Program-made: the position numbers and the translations under genes
Shown here: positions 10,054 to 18,987 of the stretch, one piece after another
Layout of the letters: every line of letters begins with the position of its first letter
Position numbering within the stretch: position 1 is the stretch's first letter
NCBI RefSeq assembly: GCF_025685655.1
Contig: NZ_JAGSYG010000010.1
Location: 1-64,000 of the forward strand
Reading direction: 5' to 3'
Origin: Acidicapsa ligni
GTDB taxonomy: Bacteria > Acidobacteriota > Terriglobia > Terriglobales > Acidobacteriaceae
Length of the DNA: 64,000 nt
Notes under the pieces: model-generated
Database searches by the model: none
The model's input: the letters and a program-made list of their open reading frames with translations, nothing else
Told to the model about the DNA's origin: nothing

Positions 10054-13000
10054 AGTCTCTGATCGAGTTTCTATCCGACACGCGAAGCCTCGGCATCACC
10101 CTCGGCATCACTGAAGACCGCCTGGTGTGCAACGCGCCCAAGGGCGTAGTGACTGCTGAGATTCGGCAGGAGCTCGCAGATCGTAAGGCTGATATTCTTG
10201 CCTTCCTTCGCCAGACTCAAAGGACCACCGCCTCCGAACTTCCATCCAATCCATCGGCGGAACTTCCGCTGTCGCATTCGCAACAGCGACTCTGGTTTTT
10301 TACGCAACTCGACCCGGATAATCCTGTATACAACGTAGTCATCTCCATCTGGCTCAATGGACAACTGAATCGTGAAGCACTTGAACGATCTCTACGCTCC
10401 ATTGTTGAGCGGCATGATTCATTACGCACCGGATTCTATGGGCGCAACGGTCAGCCTTTTGCGCAAATCAAAGATATCTCAAGTTGGAAATTATCCAACA
10501 TAGACCTCACTCACTTGAATGAGGAAGAAGCAAAATCAGAGGCAGGTCGTCTTGCCCGTATTGCTGCTCGTGAGCCGTTTCGATTGGATCATCCACCGCT
10601 CTTCCGCGCCTCACTTTTTCAAGTCTCATCGCAGCGCGCACTGCTCGTGGTAGCCATGCATCACATCGTTTCTGATGGATGGTCGCTCGGCATTCTTTCG
10701 CAGGAACTAACTCAGCTCTATGCCGCATTTGTGAGTGGACAGCCATCACCGCTTGCAACACCTTCGTTTCAATTTCAAGATTACGTGCGATGGGAACAGG
10801 AGGCAGGCCGCAAGGCCGCAGACCGACAGTTGCCCTTCTGGCTTGAACGCCTAAGTGGCGAATTGCCTGTACTCGAATTGCCCTGTGACCGGCCGCGTCC
10901 CGCCATCCAGACCTTCAATGGCAATCGCATCGCCATCAATATAGAAGAGCCTCTGGCGCAACAGCTTCGCGAACTCAGCCGCGTCACAGGCACAACTGTC
11001 TTCATGATATTTCTCGCGGCTTTTCAGACGCTGCTATATCGTTACACTGGTGTTGAAGACATCCTGGTAGGCAGCAGCACTTCCAACCGTCCCCGCCAGG
11101 AATTTACTACGCAGGTTGGATTTTTCGTCAACAACCTTGTTCTTCGCGGTGATCTAAGCGGCAATCCCACCTTTACGGAACTCCTCAAGCGTATTCAGGA
11201 AACAGCCACGTCTGCTTTTGCTCATCAAAACGTGCCATTCGAACGATTGGTTGAAGCGCTGCATCCGGAGCGAGCCTTAAGTCATAACCCGCTCGTTCAA
11301 GCGATGTTCAACTTTCAAAATCTTCCGATGCCCGAGTTGCATTTCGCAGCCCTGACGGCAGAGATTGCTGACATCGATCCGGGCATCGCACGCGCCGATC
11401 TCAATCTTGAAATATGGCCGCGACCGCAAGGCTATCGTTGTGACTTTGAATACAGCACCGACCTCTTTGACGAGATAACAATACGGCAGATGCAGCGTCA
11501 TTTCGTGCGCATTATCGAAGCAGCCGTGGCTAATCCTATGTGCCACATCGGCATGTTGCCTCTGCTCAGTGATTTTGAAGATCAGCAACTCATCGAGGAT
11601 TGGAACAATACCGCTACACCTGCTCCCCAATATGCCACTGTTCCTGCATGGTTTCGGGCCCAGGCTGCCTCTAAGCCCACGGCGACGGCAGTCGTGGCCA
11701 ATGACGAAAGCATGACCTATGCCGAGTTGAACGAGCGGTCTGACCATCTCGCCGCGATCCTTAAACTCCACGGCATCGGCAGGGAAGTCATCGCCGGAAT
11801 CTATCTCTCTCGCAGCCTCAACATGGTGGTCGCTCTACTGGCAGTGCTCAAAGCAGGAGGAGCATATCTTCCGCTCGATCCAGCATTCCCAGGGCATCGC
11901 ATCGAATTTCTGTTGAACGATGCAAATGTCCCACTGCTCTTGACTGAATCTTCCCTGGCTGCGGCTCTTCCAAAGACCCAGGCTCGGATACTCGTGATCG
12001 ACGAGCCAATCGAAATCGGAGAGCGAGTCGGAGCATCCATCACTGCAACTCTCGAAAACTCGAACAGTGAACCAAGACCAGAAGATCTGGCCTACATGAT
12101 TTATACCTCGGGTTCTACGGGTACACCTAAGGGAACGGAAATCACACACGGTGCGCTCGTGAACTTGTTGGCCTCGATGCTGCAAGAGCCGGGCCTGCGC
12201 AGCGGAGACACGCTACTCTCTGTCACTACGCTATCTTTCGACATTGCAGCCCTGGAGGTCTTCGGGCCTTTGGTCTCCGGCGCAAAACTTGTTCTGGCTA
12301 CGAGAGAGCAAGCGATCAATCCACAGGCGCTTACCGAGTTATTAAGCGAGTTCGATATCACTATTCTGCAAGCGACGCCATCCACATGGCGCATGCTTGT
12401 GGAATCAGGCTGGACAGGTAAGTCCAATCTGCGAATGTGGTGCGGCGGCGAGGCGTTATCGCCTGATCTTGCAGAGAGCCTTCTCAGTCGAGGCAGCGCA
12501 CTCTGGAACCTCTACGGGCCTACGGAAACCACGATCTGGTCGGCGGCCCATCAAGTCGTTTACGACGAAGTTCCTATCCTTATCGGTCATCCCATCGCGA
12601 ACACTCAGTTTTACATACTGGATGCTTTCCAGCGTCCTACGCCGCGTGGAGTTGCGGGCGAGTTATATATCGCGGGCGACGGAGTAGCACGCGGCTACTG
12701 GAGGCAGCCAGAACTAACCGAAGCAAGATTTCTCCCGAATCCATTCGCGCAAATTTCGAACAGCCGTATGTATCGAACCGGTGATCTTGCGCGTTACCGC
12801 CATGATGGACAAGTCCAGTTACTCGGCCGCACGGATCAGCAGATCAAGCTGCGTGGCTATCGTATTGAACTGGGTGAGATTGAAGCTGTTATCGAACGTC
12901 ATCCGCGGGTACTACGTGCCGCTGTCGTGCTGAATGGTCAGGGCGCATCCCAGCGGCTTGTTGCATACGTCAAGCACAGCGAAGACTTGTCCGCAAGTGA

Positions 13001-13385
13001 ACTACGCACATGGCTTCAGCAACGTCTGCCGGAGTACATGCTCCCTTCGGTATTCATTACGCTGTCTGAATTTCCGCTTACTCCAAATGGAAAAATTGAC
13101 CGCAAAAAACTGCCTGCACCTGAACAGCCCAAGCAGCAATCAGCTTCGGCTGCTATTGCCAAAAATCAGATGGAGCGCACGTTGCTGAATGTCTGGTCTG
13201 AACTGCTGCATTCGAACTCCATCCGTGTCACGGACAACTTCTTCGACCTCGGCGGTCATTCTCTTCTTCTCATGCAGGTTCATGCTCAGCTACGTCAGCA
13301 AGTCGATCCGAATCTCGCTGTTGTAGATCTCTTTCGTTATCCGACTATCGAATCGCTCGCCGCGCATCTGGAAAAACGTCAGTAA
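10050..13385 (+). CDS. Nonribosomal peptide synthetase module C-A-PCP, predicted glycine-specific
   Basis: 1111 residues. TTG start overlapping the PKS stop in a TTGA, which implies translational coupling. Residues 1-55 look like a TubC-type docking domain, typical of NRPS subunits that receive a polyketide. The condensation domain (about 70-500) keeps HHIVSDG at 204-210. The adenylation domain (about 545-1020) has YTSGSTGTPKG at 685-695, YGPTETT, YRTGDLA, the Arg/Gly-rich A8 core and the invariant Lys of NGKID. Aligning by eye to GrsA gives specificity residues D-I-L-Q-W-G-L-I-W-K, one change from the glycine code DILQLGLIWK that I recall. The PCP carries Ser1071 in GGHSLLL. The protein ends after the PCP without thioesterase or reductase, so chain release must come from elsewhere or from a later subunit. 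The MATE gene converges 2 bp downstream. Confidence 0.94.
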   Translation: MKSLIEFLSDTRSLGITLGITEDRLVCNAPKGVVTAEIRQELADRKADILAFLRQTQRTTASELPSNPSAELPLSHSQQRLWFFTQLDPDNPVYNVVISIWLNGQLNREALERSLRSIVERHDSLRTGFYGRNGQPFAQIKDISSWKLSNIDLTHLNEEEAKSEAGRLARIAAREPFRLDHPPLFRASLFQVSSQRALLVVAMHHIVSDGWSLGILSQELTQLYAAFVSGQPSPLATPSFQFQDYVRWEQEAGRKAADRQLPFWLERLSGELPVLELPCDRPRPAIQTFNGNRIAINIEEPLAQQLRELSRVTGTTVFMIFLAAFQTLLYRYTGVEDILVGSSTSNRPRQEFTTQVGFFVNNLVLRGDLSGNPTFTELLKRIQETATSAFAHQNVPFERLVEALHPERALSHNPLVQAMFNFQNLPMPELHFAALTAEIADIDPGIARADLNLEIWPRPQGYRCDFEYSTDLFDEITIRQMQRHFVRIIEAAVANPMCHIGMLPLLSDFEDQQLIEDWNNTATPAPQYATVPAWFRAQAASKPTATAVVANDESMTYAELNERSDHLAAILKLHGIGREVIAGIYLSRSLNMVVALLAVLKAGGAYLPLDPAFPGHRIEFLLNDANVPLLLTESSLAAALPKTQARILVIDEPIEIGERVGASITATLENSNSEPRPEDLAYMIYTSGSTGTPKGTEITHGALVNLLASMLQEPGLRSGDTLLSVTTLSFDIAALEVFGPLVSGAKLVLATREQAINPQALTELLSEFDITILQATPSTWRMLVESGWTGKSNLRMWCGGEALSPDLAESLLSRGSALWNLYGPTETTIWSAAHQVVYDEVPILIGHPIANTQFYILDAFQRPTPRGVAGELYIAGDGVARGYWRQPELTEARFLPNPFAQISNSRMYRTGDLARYRHDGQVQLLGRTDQQIKLRGYRIELGEIEAVIERHPRVLRAAVVLNGQGASQRLVAYVKHSEDLSASELRTWLQQRLPEYMLPSVFITLSEFPLTPNGKIDRKKLPAPEQPKQQSASAAIAKNQMERTLLNVWSELLHSNSIRVTDNFFDLGGHSLLLMQVHAQLRQQVDPNLAVVDLFRYPTIESLAAHLEKRQ

Positions 13386-13387
13386 AA

Positions 13388-14734
13388 TCAGGGCGTCAAC
13401 CCAGGTATTTGCGCTGGCATTCGCGCAAGCATTTGATAGATACGAGGCAGCCGCATTCCAAGTGTCAGTCCACGCAAAGACATGAACACTGCGAACGCGC
13501 CCCACAGCCCATTGTTGCCAAACCTTGGTGCAAGCACGAAGACAAGTCCGAGAAATCCAGCCAGCGAAAGCAACATGCTGTCACGAAGATCGCGAGCGTG
13601 GGTTGCGCCAATGAATACGCCGTCAAGCTGAAATCCCCAAACCGAAATTACAGGCAGCAGCACAGCCCACGGCAAAAATTGAAGAGCAAGCTGCCGTACC
13701 TCAGGCTGGTTCGTAAACAAAGGAATCAGTCTGCTGCCGAAGCCAAGCCATGTAAGAGAAATTACAGAGGCAACGATAAAAGCTGCTGTTGTCGACGCAC
13801 GCAGCACGGCACGAAAGTGATCTATCCTGCGTGCTCCAATGGCCTCGCCCACCAAAGCTTCCGTCGCGTTGGCAAAGCCGTCCAGACCATAGGATGCGAT
13901 CCAATGGAAGTTCATCAGCACTGCATTTGCCGCGAGCACTGTGTCCCCGGCGCGGGCACCGACGCGAGTAAAGGCACCATAAGCAGCGACCAGGCCGAGC
14001 GTGCGCAGCAAGATATCGCGATTAAGCGTGAACAGATGTCGCAAGCTGGGCCCATGTAAAAGCTTCTCAACCAGTTCCTGCCCGCGAAACTGCGCTTGTG
14101 CCGGTCGCAATTGGTAGCAGATAGCGAGCCCAAGCACGCATCCGGATATATCGGCAACCATTGTCGCCGTTGCAATGCCCGCCAGGCCCCATTGAAGATG
14201 CAGCACAAGAAACAATGCGACGCCTACATTCACAGCATTGATCATTGCCTGCAACAGTAGCGCAGTGCGTGCCCGCTGGCGCCCTAGTAGATAGCCCAGG
14301 ATGGCGTAATTCGCCAGGGCTGCTGGCGCGGCCCATATGCGAATGCGGCAGTAGATCTGCGCATTCTGCAGGACGCCGTTGCCGGCACCAAGAACATGAA
14401 GCGAAAGCGAAATCAACGGCGCTCGCAGCGCAACGATGATTGCTCCGATAAGGAACGCAGAAACCAGCGCGCGTAGAAAATGAAGTTGCAGATGGTCATG
14501 CTGCCCAGCACCTCGCGCTTGGGCGACTAGCCCCGTAGTGCTCATACGAAGAAAAGCAAAAGTCCAGAAAACGGCATTGAAGAAGATGCCGCCCATCGCC
14601 ACTCCACCCAGCGCCGCAGCACCAGGCAGATGCCCGGAAAGGATCGTGTCCACTGTCGAAAGCAGTGGTTGCGTGAGATTTGACAGGATAAGAGGAATTG
14701 CCAGTTGAAAGACGCGGCGATACCAGTAGGACAT
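13388..14734 (-). CDS. MATE-family multidrug/metabolite exporter
   Basis: 448 residues, about 12 predicted membrane segments in two six-helix halves, with the MATE opening (AIPLILSNLTQPLLSTVDTI) and a Gly-rich second helix. MATE proteins antiport cationic or amphiphilic compounds against Na+ or H+ across the inner membrane; this one is closest in feel to the DinF/NorM group. It converges on the NRPS gene with a 2-bp gap, so it is not cotranscribed with the synthases. Its position suggests export of, or self-protection from, the PKS/NRPS product, which is inference only. ATG start at 14734 with an ordinary upstream region. Confidence 0.9.
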   Translation of the reverse strand: MSYWYRRVFQLAIPLILSNLTQPLLSTVDTILSGHLPGAAALGGVAMGGIFFNAVFWTFAFLRMSTTGLVAQARGAGQHDHLQLHFLRALVSAFLIGAIIVALRAPLISLSLHVLGAGNGVLQNAQIYCRIRIWAAPAALANYAILGYLLGRQRARTALLLQAMINAVNVGVALFLVLHLQWGLAGIATATMVADISGCVLGLAICYQLRPAQAQFRGQELVEKLLHGPSLRHLFTLNRDILLRTLGLVAAYGAFTRVGARAGDTVLAANAVLMNFHWIASYGLDGFANATEALVGEAIGARRIDHFRAVLRASTTAAFIVASVISLTWLGFGSRLIPLFTNQPEVRQLALQFLPWAVLLPVISVWGFQLDGVFIGATHARDLRDSMLLSLAGFLGLVFVLAPRFGNNGLWGAFAVFMSLRGLTLGMRLPRIYQMLARMPAQIPGLTP

Positions 14735-14800
14735 TGGGCTGATTATAACGAGAAAGGCTCTACTTAATTCCGAATCCCCTTTCGAATCCTTGTTACCTTT

Positions 14801-14816
14801 ATGCCGTATCCGGCAT
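14801..14816. promoter_or_regulatory. Short inverted repeat upstream of the sigma-factor gene
   Basis: ATGCCG-TATC-CGGCAT is a perfect 6-bp inverted repeat about 110 bp before the ECF sigma gene, in the divergent region between the MATE gene and sigma. It could be an operator or a leader hairpin. No partner copy was found in the window, so function is unproven. Confidence 0.3.
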
Positions 14817-14928
14817 CAAACCTCAAACGGCTCGCTGGACGGTATTGCAAACGGCACTGCGCCTTTATGCAGTCCTCTGCGCTCCGAGCTTGAATGTCAG
14901 ACTGGCAGTATAGGAACGTTAGCGCTTG

Positions 14929-15585
14929 ATGACGCAAATCAACATGCAGATCAACACGGACAGCAAGAATCCAGACTCTGTTCTGGAGATGATAGCCCGC
15001 ATACTGGCAGGCGAAAAACAGCTCTTCCATACTTTGATTCGTCCGGTAGAGCGCGCCGTCTTCGTCATGCTGTTTATGTTGTTGCACAATGAAACCGATG
15101 CTGAAGATGCGGCTCAGGAAACCTTCATCAAGATTTACCGCAATCTGCATGCGTTTCGCGGGGACGCTAAATTCAGCACCTGGGCACTCTCCATTGCTCG
15201 CAATGAAGGTCTAGCCCTGCTTCGGAAGCGCGCTCGTCGTCCTGAGGAACCACTTGAATCTCAGCTCGACGAATCCAGTGGAGACTTCACGCCCGCGTTG
15301 CTTACAGATTGGCGCGAAGTTCCGCTTGAAGCACTGGAGCGCAAGGAACTGGGGCAATGTATCGGTCGCGCTATCTTGAATCTGCCGCCAATTTATCGTG
15401 ATGTAGTTCAGCTTCGAGATATCGATGAATTGGATGTTCAGGAAACAGCGACAGTACTTGGAATCACGGCAGGTTCGGTAAAAGTAAGACTGCATCGAGC
15501 ACGCGCCATGTTGCAAAAAGAACTTGCCCCGGTCTTACAAATGTTTGCACCAAAGAAGCGTGGACTTTTCGGGAGGCGCGTATGA
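14929..15585 (+). CDS. ECF-type RNA polymerase sigma factor
   Basis: About 218 residues. Region 2 (DAEDAAQETFIKIYRNL, then FSTWALSIARNE) and region 4 (LPPIYRDVVQLRDIDEL followed by the helix-turn-helix GITAGSVKVRLHRAR) are both clear, with no sigma-70 region 1 or 3. I prefer the ATG at 14929 over the TTG three bases earlier; neither has a strong ribosome site. The stop overlaps the start of the next gene in an ATGA, so the sigma factor and its presumed inhibitor are translationally coupled. The bufferin-type genes lie just downstream in the same direction, and this pair is the obvious candidate regulator of them, though no matching promoter could be fixed by eye. Confidence 0.93.
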   Translation: MTQINMQINTDSKNPDSVLEMIARILAGEKQLFHTLIRPVERAVFVMLFMLLHNETDAEDAAQETFIKIYRNLHAFRGDAKFSTWALSIARNEGLALLRKRARRPEEPLESQLDESSGDFTPALLTDWREVPLEALERKELGQCIGRAILNLPPIYRDVVQLRDIDELDVQETATVLGITAGSVKVRLHRARAMLQKELAPVLQMFAPKKRGLFGRRV

Positions 15586-15824
15586 AGATCGATTGCAGAC
15601 ACGTCTGGGATTATATCTCCGCATATATAGATGGAGATGTAGATTCCTTGCTGCGCGCCGAGATCGATCGTCACTTGGAGCACTGCGAAATTTGTTCGGC
15701 TGTAATGGATTCCACACGTAATGTTGTCGTGTTGGTGGCCGATGAACGTATCTTTGAGATTCCATCCGGTTACGAAGAACGGCTGCATCAGCGCCTCGAC
15801 GCAGTTCTGGCGGCAGAGCCATAG
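15582..15824 (+). CDS. Short zinc-finger anti-sigma factor
   Basis: 80 residues with the ZAS signature HxxxCxxC (HLEHCEIC, residues 32-39) and an upstream Cys/His (CRHVWDYISAYIDGD) that may complete a zinc site. It has no membrane segment, unlike many anti-sigma factors, so it should act in the cytosol, probably as a redox- or metal-responsive inhibitor of the sigma factor whose gene it overlaps by 4 bp. A soluble metal-sensing inhibitor next to a metal-binding RiPP locus is a reasonable functional link, but inferred. A very similar architecture recurs at 45149-45385. Confidence 0.85.
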   Translation: MKIDCRHVWDYISAYIDGDVDSLLRAEIDRHLEHCEICSAVMDSTRNVVVLVADERIFEIPSGYEERLHQRLDAVLAAEP

Positions 15825-16194
15825 GAATAAGAATGGCCTTGCCGCCTGAATTGGTTCAAATATAAACATTCATAATGCAATCTGCCTGAGGCCGAGAATC
15901 GTACTTGTTTTGAGGGAGATAAGGCTGTTTCAATAGAATCCGTCTTAATGCTTGCCTCTTTGAAGCAGAGAGACGTAACTGTCACCCTATTCGTCGGGCA
16001 TGTAAGGCAGTTGCCAGCAATATCAAAATTGCCCCAATGTTTTTTCTTTGTACCTTGTAACTTTTGTATTGCGCTTTCACTCCTAAGGGGCGAACACTGT
16101 TCCTGCGGAAGCACACGAGTCATCGAGTGCTTCTGCTATGCAGCAACCAGCGGAGCATTCTCCGCTCATCAACCAATAGCGAGGACAAACACAG
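15825..16194. other. 370-bp leader region before the bufferin precursor
   Basis: No convincing gene. The stretch is AT-rich in the middle and contains two GTAAC pentamers (15975 and 16057), which resemble the -35 element of some ECF promoters, but I found no matching -10 at proper spacing. A ribosome site (GAGGA) lies about 10 bp before the ATG at 16195. It probably holds the promoter of the buf genes. Confidence 0.4.
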
Positions 16195-16509
16195 ATGAAA
16201 ACTTCAATGAATGCACTTCTGCTCACCGCAGCTCTCTCCGGTCTGGTGAGCGGCACTTCGCTCGCAGCTCAGCCTACCTCCAATGGCGCATCTGCGGCCA
16301 CGACCACTGCCTCTTCAAACTCCGCAGTAGCAGGCGTACGTTATGTGGGTATGGCCGACAAGCCAGCCAAGCACTCGTGTAAAGGCAAAAACGACTGCAA
16401 GGGACAGGGCGGCTGCAAAGCCGGCGACAATGGCTGCAAAGGCAAGAATAGCTGCAAGGGCAAGGGCGGTTGCGCTACCGATGGCACCAAGCCACCCAAG
16501 GTTGCCTAA
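16195..16509 (+). CDS. bufA: Bufferin-type Cys-rich precursor peptide (BufA-like)
   Basis: 104 residues. A Sec signal peptide (MKTSMNALLLTAALSGLVSG, cleavage probably after SLA near residue 25) is followed by a Ser/Thr/Ala-rich spacer and a C-terminal Lys/Gly/Cys block of repeating CKGK units with six cysteines (HSC, NDC, GGC, NGC, NSC, GGC). Precursors of this shape are substrates of DUF692/MNIO enzymes, which convert Cys into metal-binding heterocycles in bufferins, periplasmic peptides that sequester copper or related metals. The MNIO gene, its partner and a DoxX gene follow directly, so the assignment rests on both sequence and order. The repeat CKGKN/CKGKG looks like the BufA2-type motif rather than the DUF2282 type. 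Modified residues cannot be read from DNA. Confidence 0.85.
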   Translation: MKTSMNALLLTAALSGLVSGTSLAAQPTSNGASAATTTASSNSAVAGVRYVGMADKPAKHSCKGKNDCKGQGGCKAGDNGCKGKNSCKGKGGCATDGTKPPKVA

Positions 16510-16523
16510 GGCGTCTATCCGCA

Positions 16524-16580
16524 ATCTCGTTTCATGCGAGATGCAATGTCACCGGGGACAGATCCTATCTGTCTCCGGTG
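16524..16580 (+). terminator. Two hairpins between bufA and bufB (possible attenuator)
   Basis: First stem ATCTCG/CGAGAT (16524-16529 with 16537-16542, 7-nt loop). Second, stronger stem of 13 bp with one G-U pair, 16550-16562 with 16568-16580 and loop TCCTA. No U-run follows, so this may be a partial terminator or an mRNA-stabilising 3' structure that makes precursor mRNA more abundant than enzyme mRNA. Confidence 0.6.
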
Positions 16581-16632
16581 CTGCTTAGGATGTTTTGCCG
16601 AGACGATATCACCTGAAATATAGAGGCTATGT

Positions 16633-17508
16633 ATGGCGGGAAATCGATTCAACGGATTTCAAAATCACGGTGTAGGCATCGGGCTTCGCATCCCTCATTA
16701 CGACCATATCTTTTCGCATAAGCCCGCCGTCGATTGGTTTGAAATCATCTCGGAAAATTACATGATCGATGGTGGTCGCCCGCTGCATATGCTCGATCGC
16801 ATCATGGAGCAATACAAAGTCGTTCAGCACGGCGTCTCCATGTATTTCGGCTCGTCACAAGCTCCGGATCGTGAGCATCTCAGCCGACTCAAGACACTTA
16901 CAAAGCGCACCCATACGCCCTGGCTCTCCGATCATCTCTGCTGGGGAAGCATCGACGGCACTTACTCGCATGATCTGTTGCCTCTACCCTACACGTGGGA
17001 AGCAGTAGAGAAGACGGCGGCCCGCATCCGCGAAGTGCAGGACTTTCTTGAGATCCCAATCGCTGTAGAAAATGTGAGCAGTTACGCCGAGTTCACCTTC
17101 TCTGAAATGACCGAATGGGAGTTCCTCAATGAAGTAGTCGAGCGCGCTGACTGCGGCATACTTCTCGATGTAAATAATATTTATGTCTCCTCGGTCAATC
17201 ACAACTTTGCGCCCATGGATTATGTGAACGCAGTGCCTGCTGAGCGTGTTGCGCAAATCCACATCGCCGGTCACAGCCGCTACGAAAAGTACATCCTCGA
17301 TACTCATGATCATCCCGTGATAGAGCCTGTATGGGACTTATACGCACGAGCCATAGAGCGCTGCGGACCTACGCCAACATTGCTCGAATGGGATGATCGC
17401 ATCCCGGCATTTGATGAAGTTCACGCCGAGGCCCGCAAGGCTGAAAAGTATCTGCAGCCAGCCCAGTCAAAGGAACTTGTACCCGAATTGATTGGAGCTG
17501 CGAAATGA
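16633..17508 (+). CDS. bufB: DUF692/MNIO multinuclear non-heme iron oxidase (BufB-like)
   Basis: 291 residues, the usual length of the family, with the full TIM-barrel signature: GIGLRIPHY at the N-terminus, WFEIISENY, VQHGVSMYFGS, HTPWLSDHLCW, PIAVENVSSY, CGILLDVNNIYV, QIHIAGHS and a C-terminal TLLEWDDRIP. The His, Asp, Glu and Asn residues in these blocks form the multi-iron site in characterised members (MbnB, TglH, BufB). In this setting it should oxidise cysteines of the bufA product, helped by the DUF2063 protein whose gene overlaps its stop codon in an ATGA. The ATG at 16633 is preceded by AGAGG at about 8 bp. Function is cytoplasmic, before export of the precursor. Confidence 0.92.
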   Translation: MAGNRFNGFQNHGVGIGLRIPHYDHIFSHKPAVDWFEIISENYMIDGGRPLHMLDRIMEQYKVVQHGVSMYFGSSQAPDREHLSRLKTLTKRTHTPWLSDHLCWGSIDGTYSHDLLPLPYTWEAVEKTAARIREVQDFLEIPIAVENVSSYAEFTFSEMTEWEFLNEVVERADCGILLDVNNIYVSSVNHNFAPMDYVNAVPAERVAQIHIAGHSRYEKYILDTHDHPVIEPVWDLYARAIERCGPTPTLLEWDDRIPAFDEVHAEARKAEKYLQPAQSKELVPELIGAAK

Positions 17509-18404
17509 ATCTCGAGCAACTGCAAAGAGCCATGGCCGCAGCCGTGATGCAACCACTTACTCGAGATGAAGAGATGCAATCGCATGACGCGGCCGGTAGA
17601 GGAATGGATGAGGTTGCTTCCGAGTTCATCAAACCCAATGATCGCCTGACTGCATTTGAGCGCTTGGAAATTTATAACCGCCAATACTGGTTTCGTCTCC
17701 AGGGAACCTTCGCTGAAGACTTTCCCGCGCTGCGCGCAGTGATCGGTCCAGAGCGTTTTGAGGTATTGACGAATGCTTATCTTGAGGCACATCCAAGCCG
17801 GTCCTTTTCTCTCAGAAATCTCGGCTCCAATCTGCTCGAATGGCTCACAAGCAATCCTCAATGGGCTGGCCCGCAAATAGCGTTAGCACTCGATGTCGTG
17901 CGTGTTGAGTGGGCATGTATTGAGGCCTTTGACAACGCAGAATATCAACCATTGAACCTCGCAGAGATCTCACAACTCGGCGCCGATTCAAAGCTGACAT
18001 TGCAACCGCATCTTCAATTACTCGCGCTGAGTTATCCCGCTGACAGCCTTGTACTTGAGCTACACCAGAAGCAGAGGCGGGAATCGAGCGAAGCTGGAAC
18101 TCGCAGCGACATCGAAGATTCCATTCCATATACACGGATACGTCTGCGCAAACGTGCGACGTGGCTGGCCATTCATCGTGCTGACCTATCGGTGTATTAC
18201 AAGAGCCTTACGCGTCCGGAGTTTCTTACTCTCTCTGCACTGCGAAACGGTTCCACGCTCCCCGATGCTCTTGAGGCGGGGTTCGAAGGTTCACGCATGG
18301 CAACAGCCACCCGCATCAACGCCGTGCGCGAATGGTTTACTCATTGGGCTGAGCTTGGCTGGATCTGCCGACCGGAAGCCGATACTAATTCGAAATTAGG
18401 ATAG
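17505..18404 (+). CDS. bufC: DUF2063 family partner of the MNIO enzyme (BufC-like)
   Basis: 299 residues. The N-terminal half has the DUF2063 pattern (FIKPNDRLTAFERLEIYNRQYWFRL, with EDFPALRAVIG and YLEAHPSRSFSLRNLG). The family supplies a substrate-recognition partner for MNIO enzymes, by analogy with MbnC. The C-terminal half, roughly residues 150-299, is less conserved and ends in a small winged-helix-like segment (ALRNGSTLPDALEAG, INAVREWFTHWAELGW). ATGA overlap with bufB shows coupled translation; the DoxX gene starts 2 bp after the stop. Confidence 0.88.
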   Translation: MNLEQLQRAMAAAVMQPLTRDEEMQSHDAAGRGMDEVASEFIKPNDRLTAFERLEIYNRQYWFRLQGTFAEDFPALRAVIGPERFEVLTNAYLEAHPSRSFSLRNLGSNLLEWLTSNPQWAGPQIALALDVVRVEWACIEAFDNAEYQPLNLAEISQLGADSKLTLQPHLQLLALSYPADSLVLELHQKQRRESSEAGTRSDIEDSIPYTRIRLRKRATWLAIHRADLSVYYKSLTRPEFLTLSALRNGSTLPDALEAGFEGSRMATATRINAVREWFTHWAELGWICRPEADTNSKLG

Positions 18405-18406
18405 CC

Positions 18407-18907
18407 ATGCCAAACAAATCATCTCTCGCACATCTCGGAAACCTCTACGCTTCAGCCGTGTCCTTCCTGAACCTCGGCCAACCCTTGCTGCTTCTGGCGG
18501 TCCGTCTTTATTGGGGATGGCAACTCATGCAATCGGGCTGGGGGAAATTGCATCACATCGCGCAGGTCACCGATTTCTTTACCTCGCTCGGCCTGCCGCA
18601 GCCTCACCTGACGGCCATTCTCGTCTCGCTCCTTGAACTCGTCGGAGGCGCTCTTTTCACCCTCGGTCTTGGCAGTAGAATCATAAGCCTGATGCTCTTT
18701 ATCAACATGTGCGTCGCTTATTGGACGGCAGATAGGGAAGCGCTTGGCGCAATCTTCAGCGACCCAGGAAAGTTCTATAACGCCGACCCATATACCTTCT
18801 GGTTTTCGTCTCTCATGGTTCTTGTTTTTGGACCAGGAGTGTGGGCTATCGATACCCTGATTCGACGATTTTCCCGTCGCGAAACTCTTGATTCGACCAT
18901 CTACTGA
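18407..18907 (+). CDS. DoxX family membrane protein
   Basis: 166 residues with four predicted membrane helices; the first is preceded by LLLAVRLYWGWQLMQSGWGKL, the usual DoxX opening (RxxxGxxxxxxGxxK). DoxX proteins are common last genes of bufferin loci and are thought to be membrane redox partners, possibly for quinone or thiol metabolism. The 2-bp spacing from bufC indicates the same transcript. The 62-bp gap after it has no obvious terminator, so reading into the glycosyltransferase gene is possible. Confidence 0.9.
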   Translation: MPNKSSLAHLGNLYASAVSFLNLGQPLLLLAVRLYWGWQLMQSGWGKLHHIAQVTDFFTSLGLPQPHLTAILVSLLELVGGALFTLGLGSRIISLMLFINMCVAYWTADREALGAIFSDPGKFYNADPYTFWFSSLMVLVFGPGVWAIDTLIRRFSRRETLDSTIY

Positions 18908-18987
18908 ACGCTTGTACGCAATCAACCCATCTCTTCGGGATATCATTTGTAAATCCGCAATCCATTCAATTGAATATCCCGAAGCGG

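Noticed and set aside
13409..14059. 216-codon plus-strand frame
   Set aside because: Antisense to the MATE gene, with Lys/Gln-rich composition typical of a shadow.
15975..16061. GTAAC pentamers as an ECF promoter for buf
   Set aside because: No -10 element at about 16 bp could be fixed, so it is only noted in the leader entry.
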